DNA of 64,000 bases from Massilia sp. CFBP 13721 (GCF_014842025.1 NZ_JACYUY010000012.1:1-64000); one strand, 5' to 3'. Counted from the stretch's first letter, positions 42,494 through 52,244 are shown. Made by a program: numbers and translations. Notes: generated from the sequence alone by a model not told the origin.

Positions 42494-44461
42494 TCAATCG
42501 GGCGCCGGCACGGGCGGCGCAGCAGGCGGCGACGCGGGGGACTTGGCGGGCGCGCTGGCCGGCGCGCTGGCGGGCAGACCGGCGCGCTCGGCGGCCGGTG
42601 GCTTTGCGGGCGTGGCAGGTGGCTTGTCGACAGGCGCCGTGGCAGGTGCCGCAGCAGGCGCGCTGCCGGGCGTGTCCGCCGGGGGGACCGCTTTGCCGGG
42701 CGCTGGCGCCGGCTCCGCGCCGTTCACCTCGCCTACCAGCCATTTGTTCATCACGCGCTCGAGCAGCGGCAGCGGCAGCACGCCATTGCCCAGCAGCGCA
42801 TCATGGAAGCGGCGCAGGTCGAAGCGCGTGCCGAGCGCGGCCTGCGCCTTGTCGCGCAGGGCGGCAATGCGCAATTGCCCCGCCTTGTAGCTGAGGGCCT
42901 GCGCCGGCTGGGCGATGTAGCGGTCGACCTCGACCTCGTTGTCCAGTAAAGCGTTGGCCGTGTTCGCGTTCAGGTAGTCGAGCGCCTGCTGGCGTGTCCA
43001 GCCAAAGGCGTGGATGCCGGTGTCGACCACCAGGCGCGCGGCGCGGAACATGGCGTCGTTCAGGTAGCCGAAACGGGAGAAGGGATCGCGAAAGAAACCG
43101 AGTTCCGGTCCCAGCCCCTCGGCATAGGTGGCCCAGCCTTCGCCAAAGGCGTCGTCCCAGCCATGGCGGCGAAATGCCGGCAGCTCGCGCAAGGCGTGCG
43201 CGCGCGCCACTTGCAGGTGGTGGCCCGGTACCGCTTCGTGCAGTGCCAGCGTCTCGATTTCCCACAGGGGTTGGCCGGCAGGACGCTCGGTATTGACCAC
43301 CAGCGCCGCGCTGCGATCGAGCGTGCCGGCTTCGTAATAGGCCGCCACCTGGCTGGCCGCGCCGGCCTGGCCGAGGCGCTTGACGCCGATGTCTTCCAAA
43401 GGCAGCGCGCCGAACAGCGCCGGCAGGCGCGTCGTGGCGCGTTCGATCACGCGCCGGTAGCGTGCCAGCAGCGCTTCTGGTTCGCGCGCGAACAGGCGCC
43501 GGTCGCTGCGCGCAAACGCAAGGAACTGGGCGACGTTGCCGCGAAAACCGGTCTGGGCGACGACGTCCTTCAGCGCGGCGCGGATGCGCGCCACCTCTTT
43601 TAGTCCCAGCGCATGCAGCTCGGCCGGGGTCAGCTCGCCGCCAGTGGCATTCCTGGCCAGGAAGGCGTAATAGCCGGGGCCACCCGGCAGGCTGGCGGCG
43701 CCGAGCGTATCGCGTGCGGCGGGCAGGTAATCGCTACGCATGAACGCTTCCAGGCGGCCCAGGGCGGGCGCGGCGCTGTCGTTCAGGGCCGTGGTGCCGG
43801 CGGCCAGCAATTGCGCGCGGAGCGCCGGCTCGATGGTGGCGGGGATGCGCTGCAAAGGCGCGCCCAGCGGCCCATCGGTGATGCGTTCACGCAGTGCACG
43901 CAGCTGGTCCGGCACGGCGCGCACGCTGGCTTTCGGGGCCGTCCAGCCGGTACGTATGCCTTCGCGCAGCTGCTCGATCAGGCCATCCACGTGTGCCGGC
44001 AGGGCGTTCAGGCGCGCGATGTAGTTGCGGTAGTCTTCCTCGCTGGCGAAAGGCGTCTGCGCGACCAGGCGCGGCAGGCGCACCTGTACGCCATCCCAGG
44101 CCGTGAGCAGTTGCGGGTCGACCAGGGTAAATGCGAGGGTGGCGAGCTGGCGTTCTTTTTCGAACACGAACAGGTCGAGCGAGAGCCGCTCTTGCGCGGA
44201 CAGGCCGGCGCGCTCGATGGCGCGCGCTTCCTCGAGCATGACGCGCGCGTGCTCGCGCCGGGCACGGGCAGCCGCCAGGGAAAGGTCGGACAGCCGGTCG
44301 TTATAACGGCGCTCGCCGAGGGCGGTCGCGTATTCCGGAGACTGCTCGAGGCGCCACTGCCAGTCGCGCTCGAACAGCACCGCGGCCGCGCCCGGCGCGC
44401 TGTGCGCGGCGCCGTGGAACAGGGCGGATAGCAGGAGCAGGAGGATAACGAGGCGTCGCAT
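42494..44461 (-). CDS. DUF885 metallopeptidase with Pro/Ala-rich tail
   Basis: 655 residues from ATG 44461, which begins a signal peptide (MRRLVILLLLLSALFHGAAHS). The DUF885 zinc motif LHEAVPGHHLQ is at about residue 415 with the distal Glu in the GEGWATYAEGLG motif, so the protein is probably an exported zinc carboxypeptidase-like enzyme. The last ~75 residues are almost pure Pro, Ala, Ser and Lys and were probably added by low-complexity expansion. A frame extension of 183 bases upstream comes from a REPIN region and is not counted. Confidence 0.87.
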   Translation of the reverse strand: MRRLVILLLLLSALFHGAAHSAPGAAAVLFERDWQWRLEQSPEYATALGERRYNDRLSDLSLAAARARREHARVMLEEARAIERAGLSAQERLSLDLFVFEKERQLATLAFTLVDPQLLTAWDGVQVRLPRLVAQTPFASEEDYRNYIARLNALPAHVDGLIEQLREGIRTGWTAPKASVRAVPDQLRALRERITDGPLGAPLQRIPATIEPALRAQLLAAGTTALNDSAAPALGRLEAFMRSDYLPAARDTLGAASLPGGPGYYAFLARNATGGELTPAELHALGLKEVARIRAALKDVVAQTGFRGNVAQFLAFARSDRRLFAREPEALLARYRRVIERATTRLPALFGALPLEDIGVKRLGQAGAASQVAAYYEAGTLDRSAALVVNTERPAGQPLWEIETLALHEAVPGHHLQVARAHALRELPAFRRHGWDDAFGEGWATYAEGLGPELGFFRDPFSRFGYLNDAMFRAARLVVDTGIHAFGWTRQQALDYLNANTANALLDNEVEVDRYIAQPAQALSYKAGQLRIAALRDKAQAALGTRFDLRRFHDALLGNGVLPLPLLERVMNKWLVGEVNGAEPAPAPGKAVPPADTPGSAPAAAPATAPVDKPPATPAKPPAAERAGLPASAPASAPAKSPASPPAAPPVPAPD

Positions 44462-44570
44462 CGGCAAGGGGCGGTGGAGGACTCCGCATTGTAGCAATGC
44501 TGACAAGAAGGCCGCGCACCGTGGGGAGGTGGGGTGGCTGTAATCACTATGCCCTGCAATGCCGAAGTAC

Positions 44571-44740
44571 TGTAGGGTGGACTCCCGAGTCCACGCGGAA
44601 ATTAGCTCAGCGTTATACATGAGCGGAGCCAGACGAAGCTGCATAACCGCGCGGTCACCGCTCGTGTGTCGTTAGCGCCTCAGGTGTAACCCTGTCAACA
44701 CTGTGCGAAGATCCGCGTGGACTCGGGAGTCCACCCTACA
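44571..44740. repeat. REPIN with perfect 29-bp arms
   Basis: Arms 44571-44599 and 44712-44740 are exact inverted copies. Each contains GTGGACTC-CC-GAGTCCAC, an 8-bp hairpin, preceded by TGTAGG. The 112-bp spacer has no long ORF. It lies between DUF885 and prmC. The perfect arms imply a recent or maintained insertion. Confidence 0.92.
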
Positions 44741-44755
44741 AATCCGGCCTGCGAG

Positions 44756-45586
44756 CTACCCGCGCCGGCCGCCGCTGACGCGCTCGATGCCACTCAAATC
44801 GCGCCAGCTTTGCACGTCGGTATAGCCGGCGTCCGCCAGCAGGCTGCGTACCGCGGCGGCCTGGTCGTAGCCATGCTCGAGCAGCAGCCAGCCGCCCGCG
44901 ACCAGGTGCGCGGGGGCGCCATGGATGATCGTGCGCAGGGCCGAGAGACCGTCGGCGAAATCGGTCAGCGCGCCGCTCGGCTCGAAGCGCAGGTCGCCTT
45001 GTGCCAGGTGCTCGTCGCCGGCGGCGATGTAGGGCGGGTTCGAGGCGATCAGGTCGAATGTTTCGTCCTCCAGCGCCGCGAACCAGTCGCTGCGCAGGAA
45101 GCGGACCCTGGCGCCGTTGCGCTCGGCATTGGCGCGCGCAACGGCCAGCGCCGCTTCGCTGACATCAAGCGCGGTGACGCTGGCGTCCGGCCGCGTGTGA
45201 GCGACGGCGACCGCGATGGCGCCGCTGCCGGTGCCCATGTCGAGCAGGCGCGTGGTGGAAGGAATGGGTGCAAGCCGTTCCAGCACCAGTTCGACGATCA
45301 ATTCCGTATCCGGACGCGGAATCAGCACGGCGGGACTGACCTGGAACGGCAGCCCGAAGAATTCGCGCTGCCCGACGATGTAGGCGATCGGCTCGCCACC
45401 CAGGCGGCGCGCCAGCAGCGCGTCCAGCTGCACCGCTTCTTCCTCGTTCAACACACGTTCCGCATTGGTGATCAGCCCGACGCGGGTGAGGCCCAGCGCA
45501 TGGCACATCAGGATGCGGTTTTCCAGCGGATCGAGCGGCAAGCTGGCCTGCAGCGCCTTGACCGTGGTGCCGGCGACAACTTTCAT
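44756..45586 (-). CDS. prmC: Peptide chain release factor N5-glutamine methyltransferase
   Basis: 276 residues. An N-terminal helical domain precedes a class I SAM methyltransferase: motif I LLDMGTGSGAIAVAVA, motif IV SNPPYIA, and EHGYDQAAAV. It methylates the Gln of the GGQ motif of RF1 and RF2. The RF1 gene is just upstream in the same cluster, with dsbB between. Its start overlaps the dsbB stop by 4 bases. Confidence 0.95.
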   Translation of the reverse strand: MKVVAGTTVKALQASLPLDPLENRILMCHALGLTRVGLITNAERVLNEEEAVQLDALLARRLGGEPIAYIVGQREFFGLPFQVSPAVLIPRPDTELIVELVLERLAPIPSTTRLLDMGTGSGAIAVAVAHTRPDASVTALDVSEAALAVARANAERNGARVRFLRSDWFAALEDETFDLIASNPPYIAAGDEHLAQGDLRFEPSGALTDFADGLSALRTIIHGAPAHLVAGGWLLLEHGYDQAAAVRSLLADAGYTDVQSWRDLSGIERVSGGRRG

Positions 45587-46059
45587 CGCGTGCGCCGGCT
45601 TGCGAACAGGACCCAGACCAGGCCCAGGGTCAGCAGCACGAACCAGACCGCCGACCATTGCGGAATCGACAAGCCGAACAAGCCGTCGGTGGCGCTCTCG
45701 CACAAGCCTTCGGCCTTGAACAGCCACGGCATCATGGTGGCGGTCGGGATCGTGTTCAGTGTCGTTTCCATCGGATCGATACCGCAGGAAAAGCCGGGAT
45801 TGGCCAGCACATATAAATGCTTGCCGACCGTGCCGAGACCGCCGAGCGCCGCCAGCAGCGCCACGCCGGCGCCGGCGCGGATCTTGCCGCTCAGCGCACC
45901 GATCAGGGCGGCGAGGCCGATGCCGATGAAGGCATAGCGCTGGATCACGCACAGCGGGCAGGGCAGCATGTCGTGCACATGCTGCAGATAGACGGCGGCG
46001 CCGACCAGCGCGAAGCTGACGAGGGAAATGAGCAGTAAAACGGAGCGGGAACGTGGCAT
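45583..46059 (-). CDS. dsbB: Disulfide bond formation protein B
   Basis: 158 residues with four membrane segments. The first Cys pair is in MLPCPLC (34, 37), the second periplasmic pair is the FSCGIDPMET Cys and the LCESATDG Cys. It reoxidises DsbA by passing electrons to ubiquinone. ATG 46059 is used; an upstream start at 46104 adds non-conserved residues. Its overlap with prmC is unusual, since dsbB is not part of the common hemA-prfA-prmC cluster. Confidence 0.93.
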   Translation of the reverse strand: MPRSRSVLLLISLVSFALVGAAVYLQHVHDMLPCPLCVIQRYAFIGIGLAALIGALSGKIRAGAGVALLAALGGLGTVGKHLYVLANPGFSCGIDPMETTLNTIPTATMMPWLFKAEGLCESATDGLFGLSIPQWSAVWFVLLTLGLVWVLFASRRTR

Positions 46060-46162
46060 CACGTGGTGGCTTTCGTGGTGAGAGGATGGCGGCGATTCTC
46101 GCATAGGTCAGGATCGCCGCCACATTTTCACATTGGCAAGACCTTATTGTCTTAACGCGACC

Positions 46163-47239
46163 TTAATCGCCCAGCGCCGCCAGCAACTCCGCCTGGTGCT
46201 CGGCCGCCAGCGCATTGGTCAGTTCGGTCAAGTCACCGTCCATGATGAAATCGAGTTTATACAGGGTCAGGTTGATGCGGTGATCGGTCAGCCGTCCCTG
46301 CGGGAAGTTATAGGTGCGGATGCGTTCGCTGCGGTCGCCCGAGCCGATCAGACTCTTGCGGGTGGCCGCTTCCTTCGACTGCTGCTCGCGCAACTGCACG
46401 TCTTTGATACGCGCGGCCAGTACCTTCATCGCCTGCGCCTTGTTTTTATGCTGGCTGCGGTCGTCCTGGCATTCGACCACGATCCCCGTCGGCAGGTGGG
46501 TGATGCGCACCGCCGAATCGGTTTTGTTGATGTGCTGGCCGCCGGCGCCCGAGGCGCGGTAGGTGTCGATGCGCAAGTCGGCCGGGTTGATGTAGACGTC
46601 CTCGACCTCGTCCGCCTCCGGCATCACGGCGACCGTGCAGGCCGAGGTGTGGATGCGTCCTTGCGTTTCGGTGGCCGGTACGCGCTGCACGCGGTGGCCG
46701 CCCGATTCGAATTTGAGTTTCGAATACACGCCGTTGCCGATCACGCGCACGATGACTTCGCGGTAGCCGCCCAGGTCCGAACTTGATTCCGACACCATCT
46801 CGACTTGCCAGCGGTTGCGTTCGGCGAAGCGGGTGTACATGCGCAATAAATCGCCGGCGAACAGGGCGGATTCATCGCCGCCGGTGCCGGCGCGGATCTC
46901 AAGAAAAATGTTGCGCTCGTCGTTTTCATCCTTCGGCAGCAGCATTTTCTGCAGGTCGAGGTCGAGGGCGCCCAGGCGCGTTTTGGCCGCTTCGATTTCT
47001 TCCTGGGCGAATTCCTTCATCTCCGGGTCGGCCAGCATCTCCTGGGCCGTGGCGATGTCGCCATTCGCTTCCTGGTATTGGCGATACAGCGCGACCAGCG
47101 GGCCGATCTCGGCGTGCTCCCTGGTCATCTTCCGATAATTGTCCATGTTGGCGGTGGCGCCTTCGTGGGTCAGCAATTCGTCGAGTTCGACCAGGCGGTT
47201 CGCCAGTTGGTCGAGCTTGGCCAGCATCGATGGTTTCAT
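46163..47239 (-). CDS. prfA: Peptide chain release factor 1
   Basis: 358 residues. The peptidyl-hydrolase motif is [10 protein letters not shown] and the stop-codon recognition tripeptide PAT lies in [13 protein letters not shown]. It terminates at UAA and UAG. Located 90 bp downstream of hemA, as in many proteobacteria. Confidence 0.97.
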   Translation of the reverse strand: MKPSMLAKLDQLANRLVELDELLTHEGATANMDNYRKMTREHAEIGPLVALYRQYQEANGDIATAQEMLADPEMKEFAQEEIEAAKTRLGALDLDLQKMLLPKDENDERNIFLEIRAGTGGDESALFAGDLLRMYTRFAERNRWQVEMVSESSSDLGGYREVIVRVIGNGVYSKLKFESGGHRVQRVPATETQGRIHTSACTVAVMPEADEVEDVYINPADLRIDTYRASGAGGQHINKTDSAVRITHLPTGIVVECQDDRSQHKNKAQAMKVLAARIKDVQLREQQSKEAATRKSLIGSGDRSERIRTYNFPQGRLTDHRINLTLYKLDFIMDGDLTELTNALAAEHQAELLAALGD

Positions 47240-47329
47240 GGTGTTTTTTGAGAGCAGAAGAGATGACAGGAGGGCGCAAGGGCGCCCGGATGCGCCCGTG
47301 GACGGCGCAACTGCAAAAAATAAACGACG

Positions 47330-48616
47330 CTAACGGCGGCCGCGGAACAGTTGCGGCAGCAGGTTCGCCAGGCGTGCGCGTTCGTCGCCTTCGGCGCGGT
47401 GCAGCGCCTGTTGCGGGCCATGCAGGAATTTCGCGGTGAGACCCTTGGAGAGCGCTTCCAGCACGGCGTCGACATCCTCGCCCCTGGCCAGCAGCTTGCG
47501 CGCGCGCTCAAGCTCGGCCAGGCGCAGCGCCTCGCTCGACTCGTGCAGTTGCTGGATCACCGGCACCACGGCGCGGTCGCCGATCCAGTGCATGAAGGAG
47601 GCGACCCGGGTCTCGATGATGGCTTCGGCCTGGGCCACGGCCGCTTGCCGGCTTTCCATGCCGGTTTGTACCACTTGCGCCAGGTCGTCGACGGTGTACA
47701 GGAACACGTCGTCGAGTCGCGCCACTTCAGGCTCGATATCGCGCGGAACCGCCAGGTCGGCCATGAACACCGGGCGGTGGCGGCGCGCCTTGATCGCACG
47801 CTCGACCAGGCCGAGGCCGAGCAGCGGCAGCGTGGACGCGGTGCAGGAGACGACGATGTCGAACTGCGCCAGGCAGTCGGGCAGGTCGGCCAGGCGGATC
47901 GCGCGCGCGTTCAGGCGGGTGGCGAGCGATTCGCCGCGTTCCAGGGTGCGGTTCGCGATCGTGATCGATTTCGGGTTGTGCGCGGCAAAGTGGGCGGCGC
48001 ACAGTTCGATCATCTCTCCGGCGCCGATGAACAGCACGTGCTGGTCGGCGATGCTGTCGAAGATGCGTTGCGACAGGCGTACGCAGGCAGCCGCCATCGA
48101 CACGCTGTGGGCGCCGATCTCGGTGGTGGTGCGCACCTCTTTCGCCACCGCGAAGCTGCGCTGGAACAGCTGGTGCAGGTAAGTGCCCAGGCCGCCGGCC
48201 TCTTCGGCGGTGCGCACCGCATCCTTCATCTGGCCGAGGATCTGCGGTTCGCCCAGCACCATCGAATCGAGCCCGGAGGCGACGCGGAAGGCGTGGCGCA
48301 CGGCATCGTCCTGCGGCAGCATGTACAGGTGCGGGCGCAGTTCGGCGAAATTCAGGGCGTGGTAGTGGGCCAGGAACTGGGCCGAGGCGTCGAGCGGATT
48401 GGGCACGCCGCTGGCGGCATACAGCTCGGTGCGGTTACAGGTGGAGAGGATCGCCGCCTCGTCGCCGCCGCCGCCAACGTCAGCACCCTTGAAGCGGCTA
48501 AACCATTCGCGTGCCGAGTGCACCGCACGCCCCAGCTGCTCGGGTCCGAGCGCCAGCTGCTCGCGCAGCGAGACGGGGGCGGTGGTGTGGTTCAGGCCAA
48601 CGGCGAGCAATTGCAT
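47330..48616 (-). CDS. hemA: Glutamyl-tRNA reductase
   Basis: 428 residues. The catalytic Cys lies in [12 protein letters not shown] (about residue 60), the dinucleotide-binding motif in [12 protein letters not shown], and the dimerisation helices at the C-terminus. It makes glutamate-1-semialdehyde, the committed step to tetrapyrroles. The 163-bp upstream gap holds a GC-rich hairpin (48748-48772, CGGCTGGG..CCCAGCCG) but no T-run. Confidence 0.96.
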   Translation of the reverse strand: MQLLAVGLNHTTAPVSLREQLALGPEQLGRAVHSAREWFSRFKGADVGGGGDEAAILSTCNRTELYAASGVPNPLDASAQFLAHYHALNFAELRPHLYMLPQDDAVRHAFRVASGLDSMVLGEPQILGQMKDAVRTAEEAGGLGTYLHQLFQRSFAVAKEVRTTTEIGAHSVSMAAACVRLSQRIFDSIADQHVLFIGAGEMIELCAAHFAAHNPKSITIANRTLERGESLATRLNARAIRLADLPDCLAQFDIVVSCTASTLPLLGLGLVERAIKARRHRPVFMADLAVPRDIEPEVARLDDVFLYTVDDLAQVVQTGMESRQAAVAQAEAIIETRVASFMHWIGDRAVVPVIQQLHESSEALRLAELERARKLLARGEDVDAVLEALSKGLTAKFLHGPQQALHRAEGDERARLANLLPQLFRGRR

Positions 48617-48779
48617 GCTGGGGTGAAAAGAGGAAGACGGTGAGCCGCATTATACCCCCATGCGCGCGGGGTGTAGCGTGGGCCGGGCCACGAGAGGCGC
48701 CCTGTGTCCATGGGAAGCTTGCACGAACAGTATCATAGGGGGAGGTCCGGCTGGGCACGGGGTACCCAGCCGCGGAAAA

Positions 48780-49472
48780 TCAGGCGGCGCCGAGCTTTTC
48801 GAGGCGGTAGCCGTAGCTGTACACCGGCACCAATCTGAAACCGTTTTCGGGGCGCAGGCTGAGTTTATTGCGCACGCGCGAGACGTGGGTGTCCATGGTA
48901 CGCGACGGTACGGCCGTTTCGCGCACCCAGACGGCTTCGTGAATATAGGCGCGCGACAGCGGACGGCCAATATTGCGGAAGAACAGCAGGGCCAGATAAA
49001 ACTCTTTCTGGGTGACGTCGATGACGCTGCCATCCTTGAGCAGGCGCCCCGGACGCGTTTCGAACACGTAGGAGCCGAACTGCAGCTGTTCGGTACCGGT
49101 CTGGGAAGGGTAGGCGCGGCGCAGCAGGGCGGACACGCGCGCCACCAGTTCGCCGCGGCGCAGCGGCTTGACCAGGTAATCGTCGGCGCCGGCGGCCATG
49201 CCGGCCACGATATCGTCCTCGGCATTGCCGCTGACCAGGAACATGGCGGGCGCTTCGGGCGCCATCTTTTCCTTGGCGCGGCGCAGGATGTCGGCCGCCT
49301 CCATATCGCCGGCCGGCCAGTCCATGATCAGGAGATCGGTGCTGTCCTTGCGCATCTGCGCCAGCATATCCTTGCCGCTGTCGAAAAACTGGCAACTGTG
49401 GCCAGCGGCACTGAGCACCTGGCAAACCAGGTCTGCCTGACTACGGTCATTATCAAAGACGGCTATTCTCAT
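48780..49472 (-). CDS. Orphan OmpR-family response regulator
   Basis: 230 residues. The receiver domain has the phosphoacceptor Asp in LLIMDWPAG, only part of the acidic pocket (VFDNDRS, DND rather than DD/ED) and the Lys in VKPLRRGEL; the DNA-binding winged helix (VTQKEFYLALLFFRN..TMDTHVSRVRNKL) is intact. No histidine kinase gene is adjacent. The 430-bp AT-rich region upstream of its start is the most AT-rich part of the window. Confidence 0.88.
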   Translation of the reverse strand: MRIAVFDNDRSQADLVCQVLSAAGHSCQFFDSGKDMLAQMRKDSTDLLIMDWPAGDMEAADILRRAKEKMAPEAPAMFLVSGNAEDDIVAGMAAGADDYLVKPLRRGELVARVSALLRRAYPSQTGTEQLQFGSYVFETRPGRLLKDGSVIDVTQKEFYLALLFFRNIGRPLSRAYIHEAVWVRETAVPSRTMDTHVSRVRNKLSLRPENGFRLVPVYSYGYRLEKLGAA

Positions 49473-49845
49473 GGCGGCACATTACTTGTCAAATTCGTAC
49501 TGTAGGATGAGTCCTACAACGTTAAACCGACTATATCAGACTTTGACAAAATAATGCTAATCGCAAATTTTCATTTTTTACCGAAAGAAGAAAAGTGTCG
49601 GACGCGCCCAGCGTTTTCTCAGCCATTCTCACTCTATGCGCGCTCAATTCCGGCAGTTTTATGAGAGTGTTCCTAGCTTGAACGATTGCCGCATAAAAGC
49701 AACATTAATAGCCAAAAAACAACAGTGTTGCAGGATTTTACTAACTTGCTGGTACATTTTAAAGAGTACCTGATGTCGGGCTAGCGTGCTGTCCTACATT
49801 TAGCCGAACAGGGTAAGGCATGCCGGCAAGGTGAACAAGATGGCG
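49473..49845. other. AT-rich intergenic region upstream of the orphan response regulator
   Basis: About 370 bp with no supported ORF. It contains a hairpin, TGTAGGA-TGAG-TCCTACA (49501-49518), 28 bp before the response-regulator start, and a second TCCTACA at 49793-49799. Base composition is far lower in G+C than neighbouring DNA. It probably holds the response-regulator promoter and its control sites; no small RNA can be named. Confidence 0.5.
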
Positions 49846-49880
49846 TCGCAAAAGAAAAAGGCGCCCGATCGGGGCGCCTT
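49846..49880 (-). terminator. Terminator of the min operon
   Basis: AAGGCGCCC (49858-49866) pairs with GGGCGCCTT (49872-49880); on the minus strand the stem is followed by a T-rich tract (complement of AAAAGAAAAAG). It lies 22 bp after the minE stop. Confidence 0.85.
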
Positions 49881-49902
49881 GATGTGGGAGGAGTGGCCGG
49901 CG

Positions 49903-50154
49903 TCAGGCGTCAGGCAGCACCACGTTGACGTCGAGCACTTCCAGGTTGCCCTGGCGGTCGAGCGAAATCTTGATGTCGTCCGCGTTGACCTTGGTGTATT
50001 TAGAAATCACTTCGATCAGTTCGCGGTGCAGGGCCGGCAGGAAGTCGGGACCGGCGCGGTTGGTGCGCTCGCGCGCGATGATGATCTGCAGCCGTTCCTT
50101 GGCCGCGGTCGCGCTCTTCTTCTTTTCGGGGAACAGGAATGAGAGCAAGGCCAT
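49903..50154 (-). CDS. minE: Cell division topological specificity factor MinE
   Basis: 83 residues from ATG 50154 ([15 protein letters not shown]). The anti-MinCD helix region ([16 protein letters not shown]) and the C-terminal domain ending VNVVLP are recognisable. It drives MinD off the membrane to create oscillation. It starts 1 base after the minD stop. Confidence 0.93.
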   Translation of the reverse strand: MALLSFLFPEKKKSATAAKERLQIIIARERTNRAGPDFLPALHRELIEVISKYTKVNADDIKISLDRQGNLEVLDVNVVLPDA

Positions 50155-50155
50155 G

Positions 50156-50971
50156 TCATTTTGCCCCAAAGATGCGCTGCAGCAGGCCCGGCTTTTCATA
50201 GTTGGTGAAGCGCAGTGGACGCTCTTCGCCCAGGAAGCGGGCGACCACGTCCTCATACGCCTCGGCCACGTCGGTGCCTTTGAAATGGATCGCCGGATTG
50301 CCCTGGTTCGATGCGTGCAGCACCGATTCCGATTCCGGGATGATGCCGATCAGCGGGATGCGCAGGATTTCCTGCACGTCCTGGTAGGACAGCATCTCGT
50401 CGTTTTCGACGCGCTTCGGCGAATAGCGGGTAATCAGGAGGTGTTCCTTGACCGGCTCGCCGCCGGTCTGGGCGCGGCGCGACTTGGCCTGGATGATGCC
50501 GAGGATGCGGTCCGAATCGCGCACCGACGACACTTCCGGATTGGTCACGATCAGCGCCTCGTCGGCGAAGGTCAGCGCCATCAGCGCGCCATGCTCGATG
50601 CCGGCCGGCGAATCGCAGATGATGAACTCGAAATCCATCTTGACCAGCTCGTTCAGCACGCGCTCGACGCCGTCTTCCGACAGCGCATCCTTGTCGCGCG
50701 TTTGCGAAGCCGGCAGGATGAACAGGTTGTCGCAGTGCTTGTCCTTGATCAGGGCCTGGTTCAGCGTCGCCTCGCCATTGATCACGTTGACCAGGTCGTA
50801 CACCACACGGCGTTCGCAACCCATGATCAGGTCGAGGTTACGCAGGCCGACGTCGAAGTCCAGCACCGCGGTCTTGTGGCCGCGCAGGGCCAGCCCGGTG
50901 GAAAAGCTTGCACTGGAGGTGGTTTTGCCCACGCCGCCCTTGCCGGACGTCACAACAATAATTCTTGCCAC
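50156..50971 (-). CDS. minD: Septum site-determining ATPase MinD
   Basis: 271 residues. Deviant Walker [14 protein letters not shown] near the N-terminus, switch I/II regions ([19 protein letters not shown]) and a C-terminal amphipathic helix (LLQRIFG) for membrane binding. It recruits MinC and MinE. Confidence 0.96.
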   Translation of the reverse strand: MARIIVVTSGKGGVGKTTSSASFSTGLALRGHKTAVLDFDVGLRNLDLIMGCERRVVYDLVNVINGEATLNQALIKDKHCDNLFILPASQTRDKDALSEDGVERVLNELVKMDFEFIICDSPAGIEHGALMALTFADEALIVTNPEVSSVRDSDRILGIIQAKSRRAQTGGEPVKEHLLITRYSPKRVENDEMLSYQDVQEILRIPLIGIIPESESVLHASNQGNPAIHFKGTDVAEAYEDVVARFLGEERPLRFTNYEKPGLLQRIFGAK

Positions 50972-51030
50972 AAAAGTGTCCTTTACAGTATCTGGTCAGT
51001 AGCGCGCTTGTGCGCCCGACGAAGCCGGAG

Positions 51031-51822
51031 TCAGCGATGCGAAGTCATGGATGATATATCGATCCGGTCGCCGACCAGGCGAATTTGTGCCGGCTGGCGT
51101 GCCAGCTCGGCCGGGAAGCCGTCGTCGAAGGTACGGTACACGCCTGCGATCGACACCAGTTCCGGTTGCAGCGACAAACCGAAGATGCGCGAATCGGCAT
51201 TGCCGGAGGCGCCCGCCAGCGCGCGCCCGTGCATCGGCGCGTACACGTGGATGCTGCCGTCGGCAATGATCTCGGCGCCATTGTTCACCACCGCCGTGAT
51301 GATCAGGTCGCAGCCGCGCGCATACACGCGCTGGCCGGCGCGCACCGGCGTGTCGACGATCATCGCCGGCAGGGCGACCGTCTGCGGCTGGGGTGGCGCC
51401 GGCGCCGGTGCGGGCTGCGGTGCAGGCTGCGGCGCCGCGGCAGGTGCATTCGCCGCCGCGGTGGCCGCGGCCACGTCCTCGCGTGCGCGCTCGGCGCCGG
51501 CTTGCCCCTCGTCGAGCGCCAGGCCGCGCGCCTTGATGGCCTCGAACATGGCCGGCGTCGCGCCGCGCACGGCGACCGCGTTCAGGCGGTATTTTTTCAG
51601 CAGGTCGACCAGCGCGCGCCAGTCGATATAGGTGTGGTCGCCGGCGAGCGCGCCGACGTCGATCACCGCGAATTCATCCTCGAAGAAGTCCGAGACGCCG
51701 CCGGTCATCTGCTGGAGGGCCGCATCGATCGCAATCGGATCGACCGAGTGCAGGATCGCCGAGATGGCGACGACCGTGGAAATCTTGATTTCGATGGGCA
51801 GGCTGGACGGGCTTTTCGACAT
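51031..51822 (-). CDS. minC: Septum site-determining inhibitor MinC
   Basis: 263 residues from ATG 51822. N-terminal FtsZ-interacting domain, a Pro/Ala-Gln linker of about 35 residues in the middle (APAAAPQPAPQPAPAPAPPQ), and the C-terminal beta-helix: VRAGQRVYARGCDLIITAVV and GNADSRIFGLSLQPELVSI. The linker is longer than in E. coli. First gene of minCDE. Confidence 0.94.
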   Translation of the reverse strand: MSKSPSSLPIEIKISTVVAISAILHSVDPIAIDAALQQMTGGVSDFFEDEFAVIDVGALAGDHTYIDWRALVDLLKKYRLNAVAVRGATPAMFEAIKARGLALDEGQAGAERAREDVAAATAAANAPAAAPQPAPQPAPAPAPPQPQTVALPAMIVDTPVRAGQRVYARGCDLIITAVVNNGAEIIADGSIHVYAPMHGRALAGASGNADSRIFGLSLQPELVSIAGVYRTFDDGFPAELARQPAQIRLVGDRIDISSMTSHR

Positions 51823-51886
51823 AAACGGATCAGGTTGGATTAGCCCGTGCATTCTACTGTGAAATGTGCTGAAAAGGGCAGCATTT

Positions 51887-51904
51887 CCCTATCATTCCAT
51901 AGGG
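51887..51904. promoter_or_regulatory. Inverted repeat upstream of minC
   Basis: CCCTAT-CATTCC-ATAGGG, 65 bp before the minC start. It may be a protein-binding site for min control; no factor can be assigned. The rest of the gap (51823-52301) also has a GAAACCT/AGGTTTC hairpin (52043-52064). Confidence 0.35.
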
Positions 51905-52126
51905 CAATGGAGGCTGCGAAAGTGTTCAATATTTTGCCGGAAATCACCCTGTGGAAACCCCTTATCAACCTGACGGCATTACTGGTTGTTTTCCGTGGAT
52001 AAGCTGATAAGATTGACTTCGCTCAAACGTAAACGCAGGCGTGAAACCTACCATTCGAGGTTTCCGCCAGGCCGAATCGGCAGCCCTGCACCGTATCCGG
52101 GTGTACATGCCATCGCTACAGAGCAT

Positions 52127-52244
52127 CGAGTGTGTGAAAAAATCGTCAGGGCAAGGGATACGAACGCCCGGCGCGCCGCCGAAGACAGTACGTGGGTACG
52201 GCAAGGCGGTGCAACGCCGCCATGGCGATTTTTTCACGCACTCG
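52127..52244. repeat. 118-bp inverted-repeat element upstream of phaA
   Basis: Terminal arms of 19 bp, CGAGTGTGTGAAAAAATCG (52127-52145) and CGATTTTTTCACGCACTCG (52226-52244), match in 18 of 19 inverted positions. The inside contains no gene of its own; a 68-codon frame passes through it but resembles no family. The layout is that of a small non-autonomous element (MITE-like), 57 bp from the phaA start. Confidence 0.6.

Noticed and set aside
44462..44644. In-frame N-terminal extension of the DUF885 gene
   Set aside because: It translates a REPIN arm and would bury the clear signal peptide that starts at 44461.
48748..48772. CGGCTGGG/CCCAGCCG hairpin between the response regulator and hemA as a terminator
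   Set aside because: No T-run on either strand; kept only as a remark in the hemA entry.
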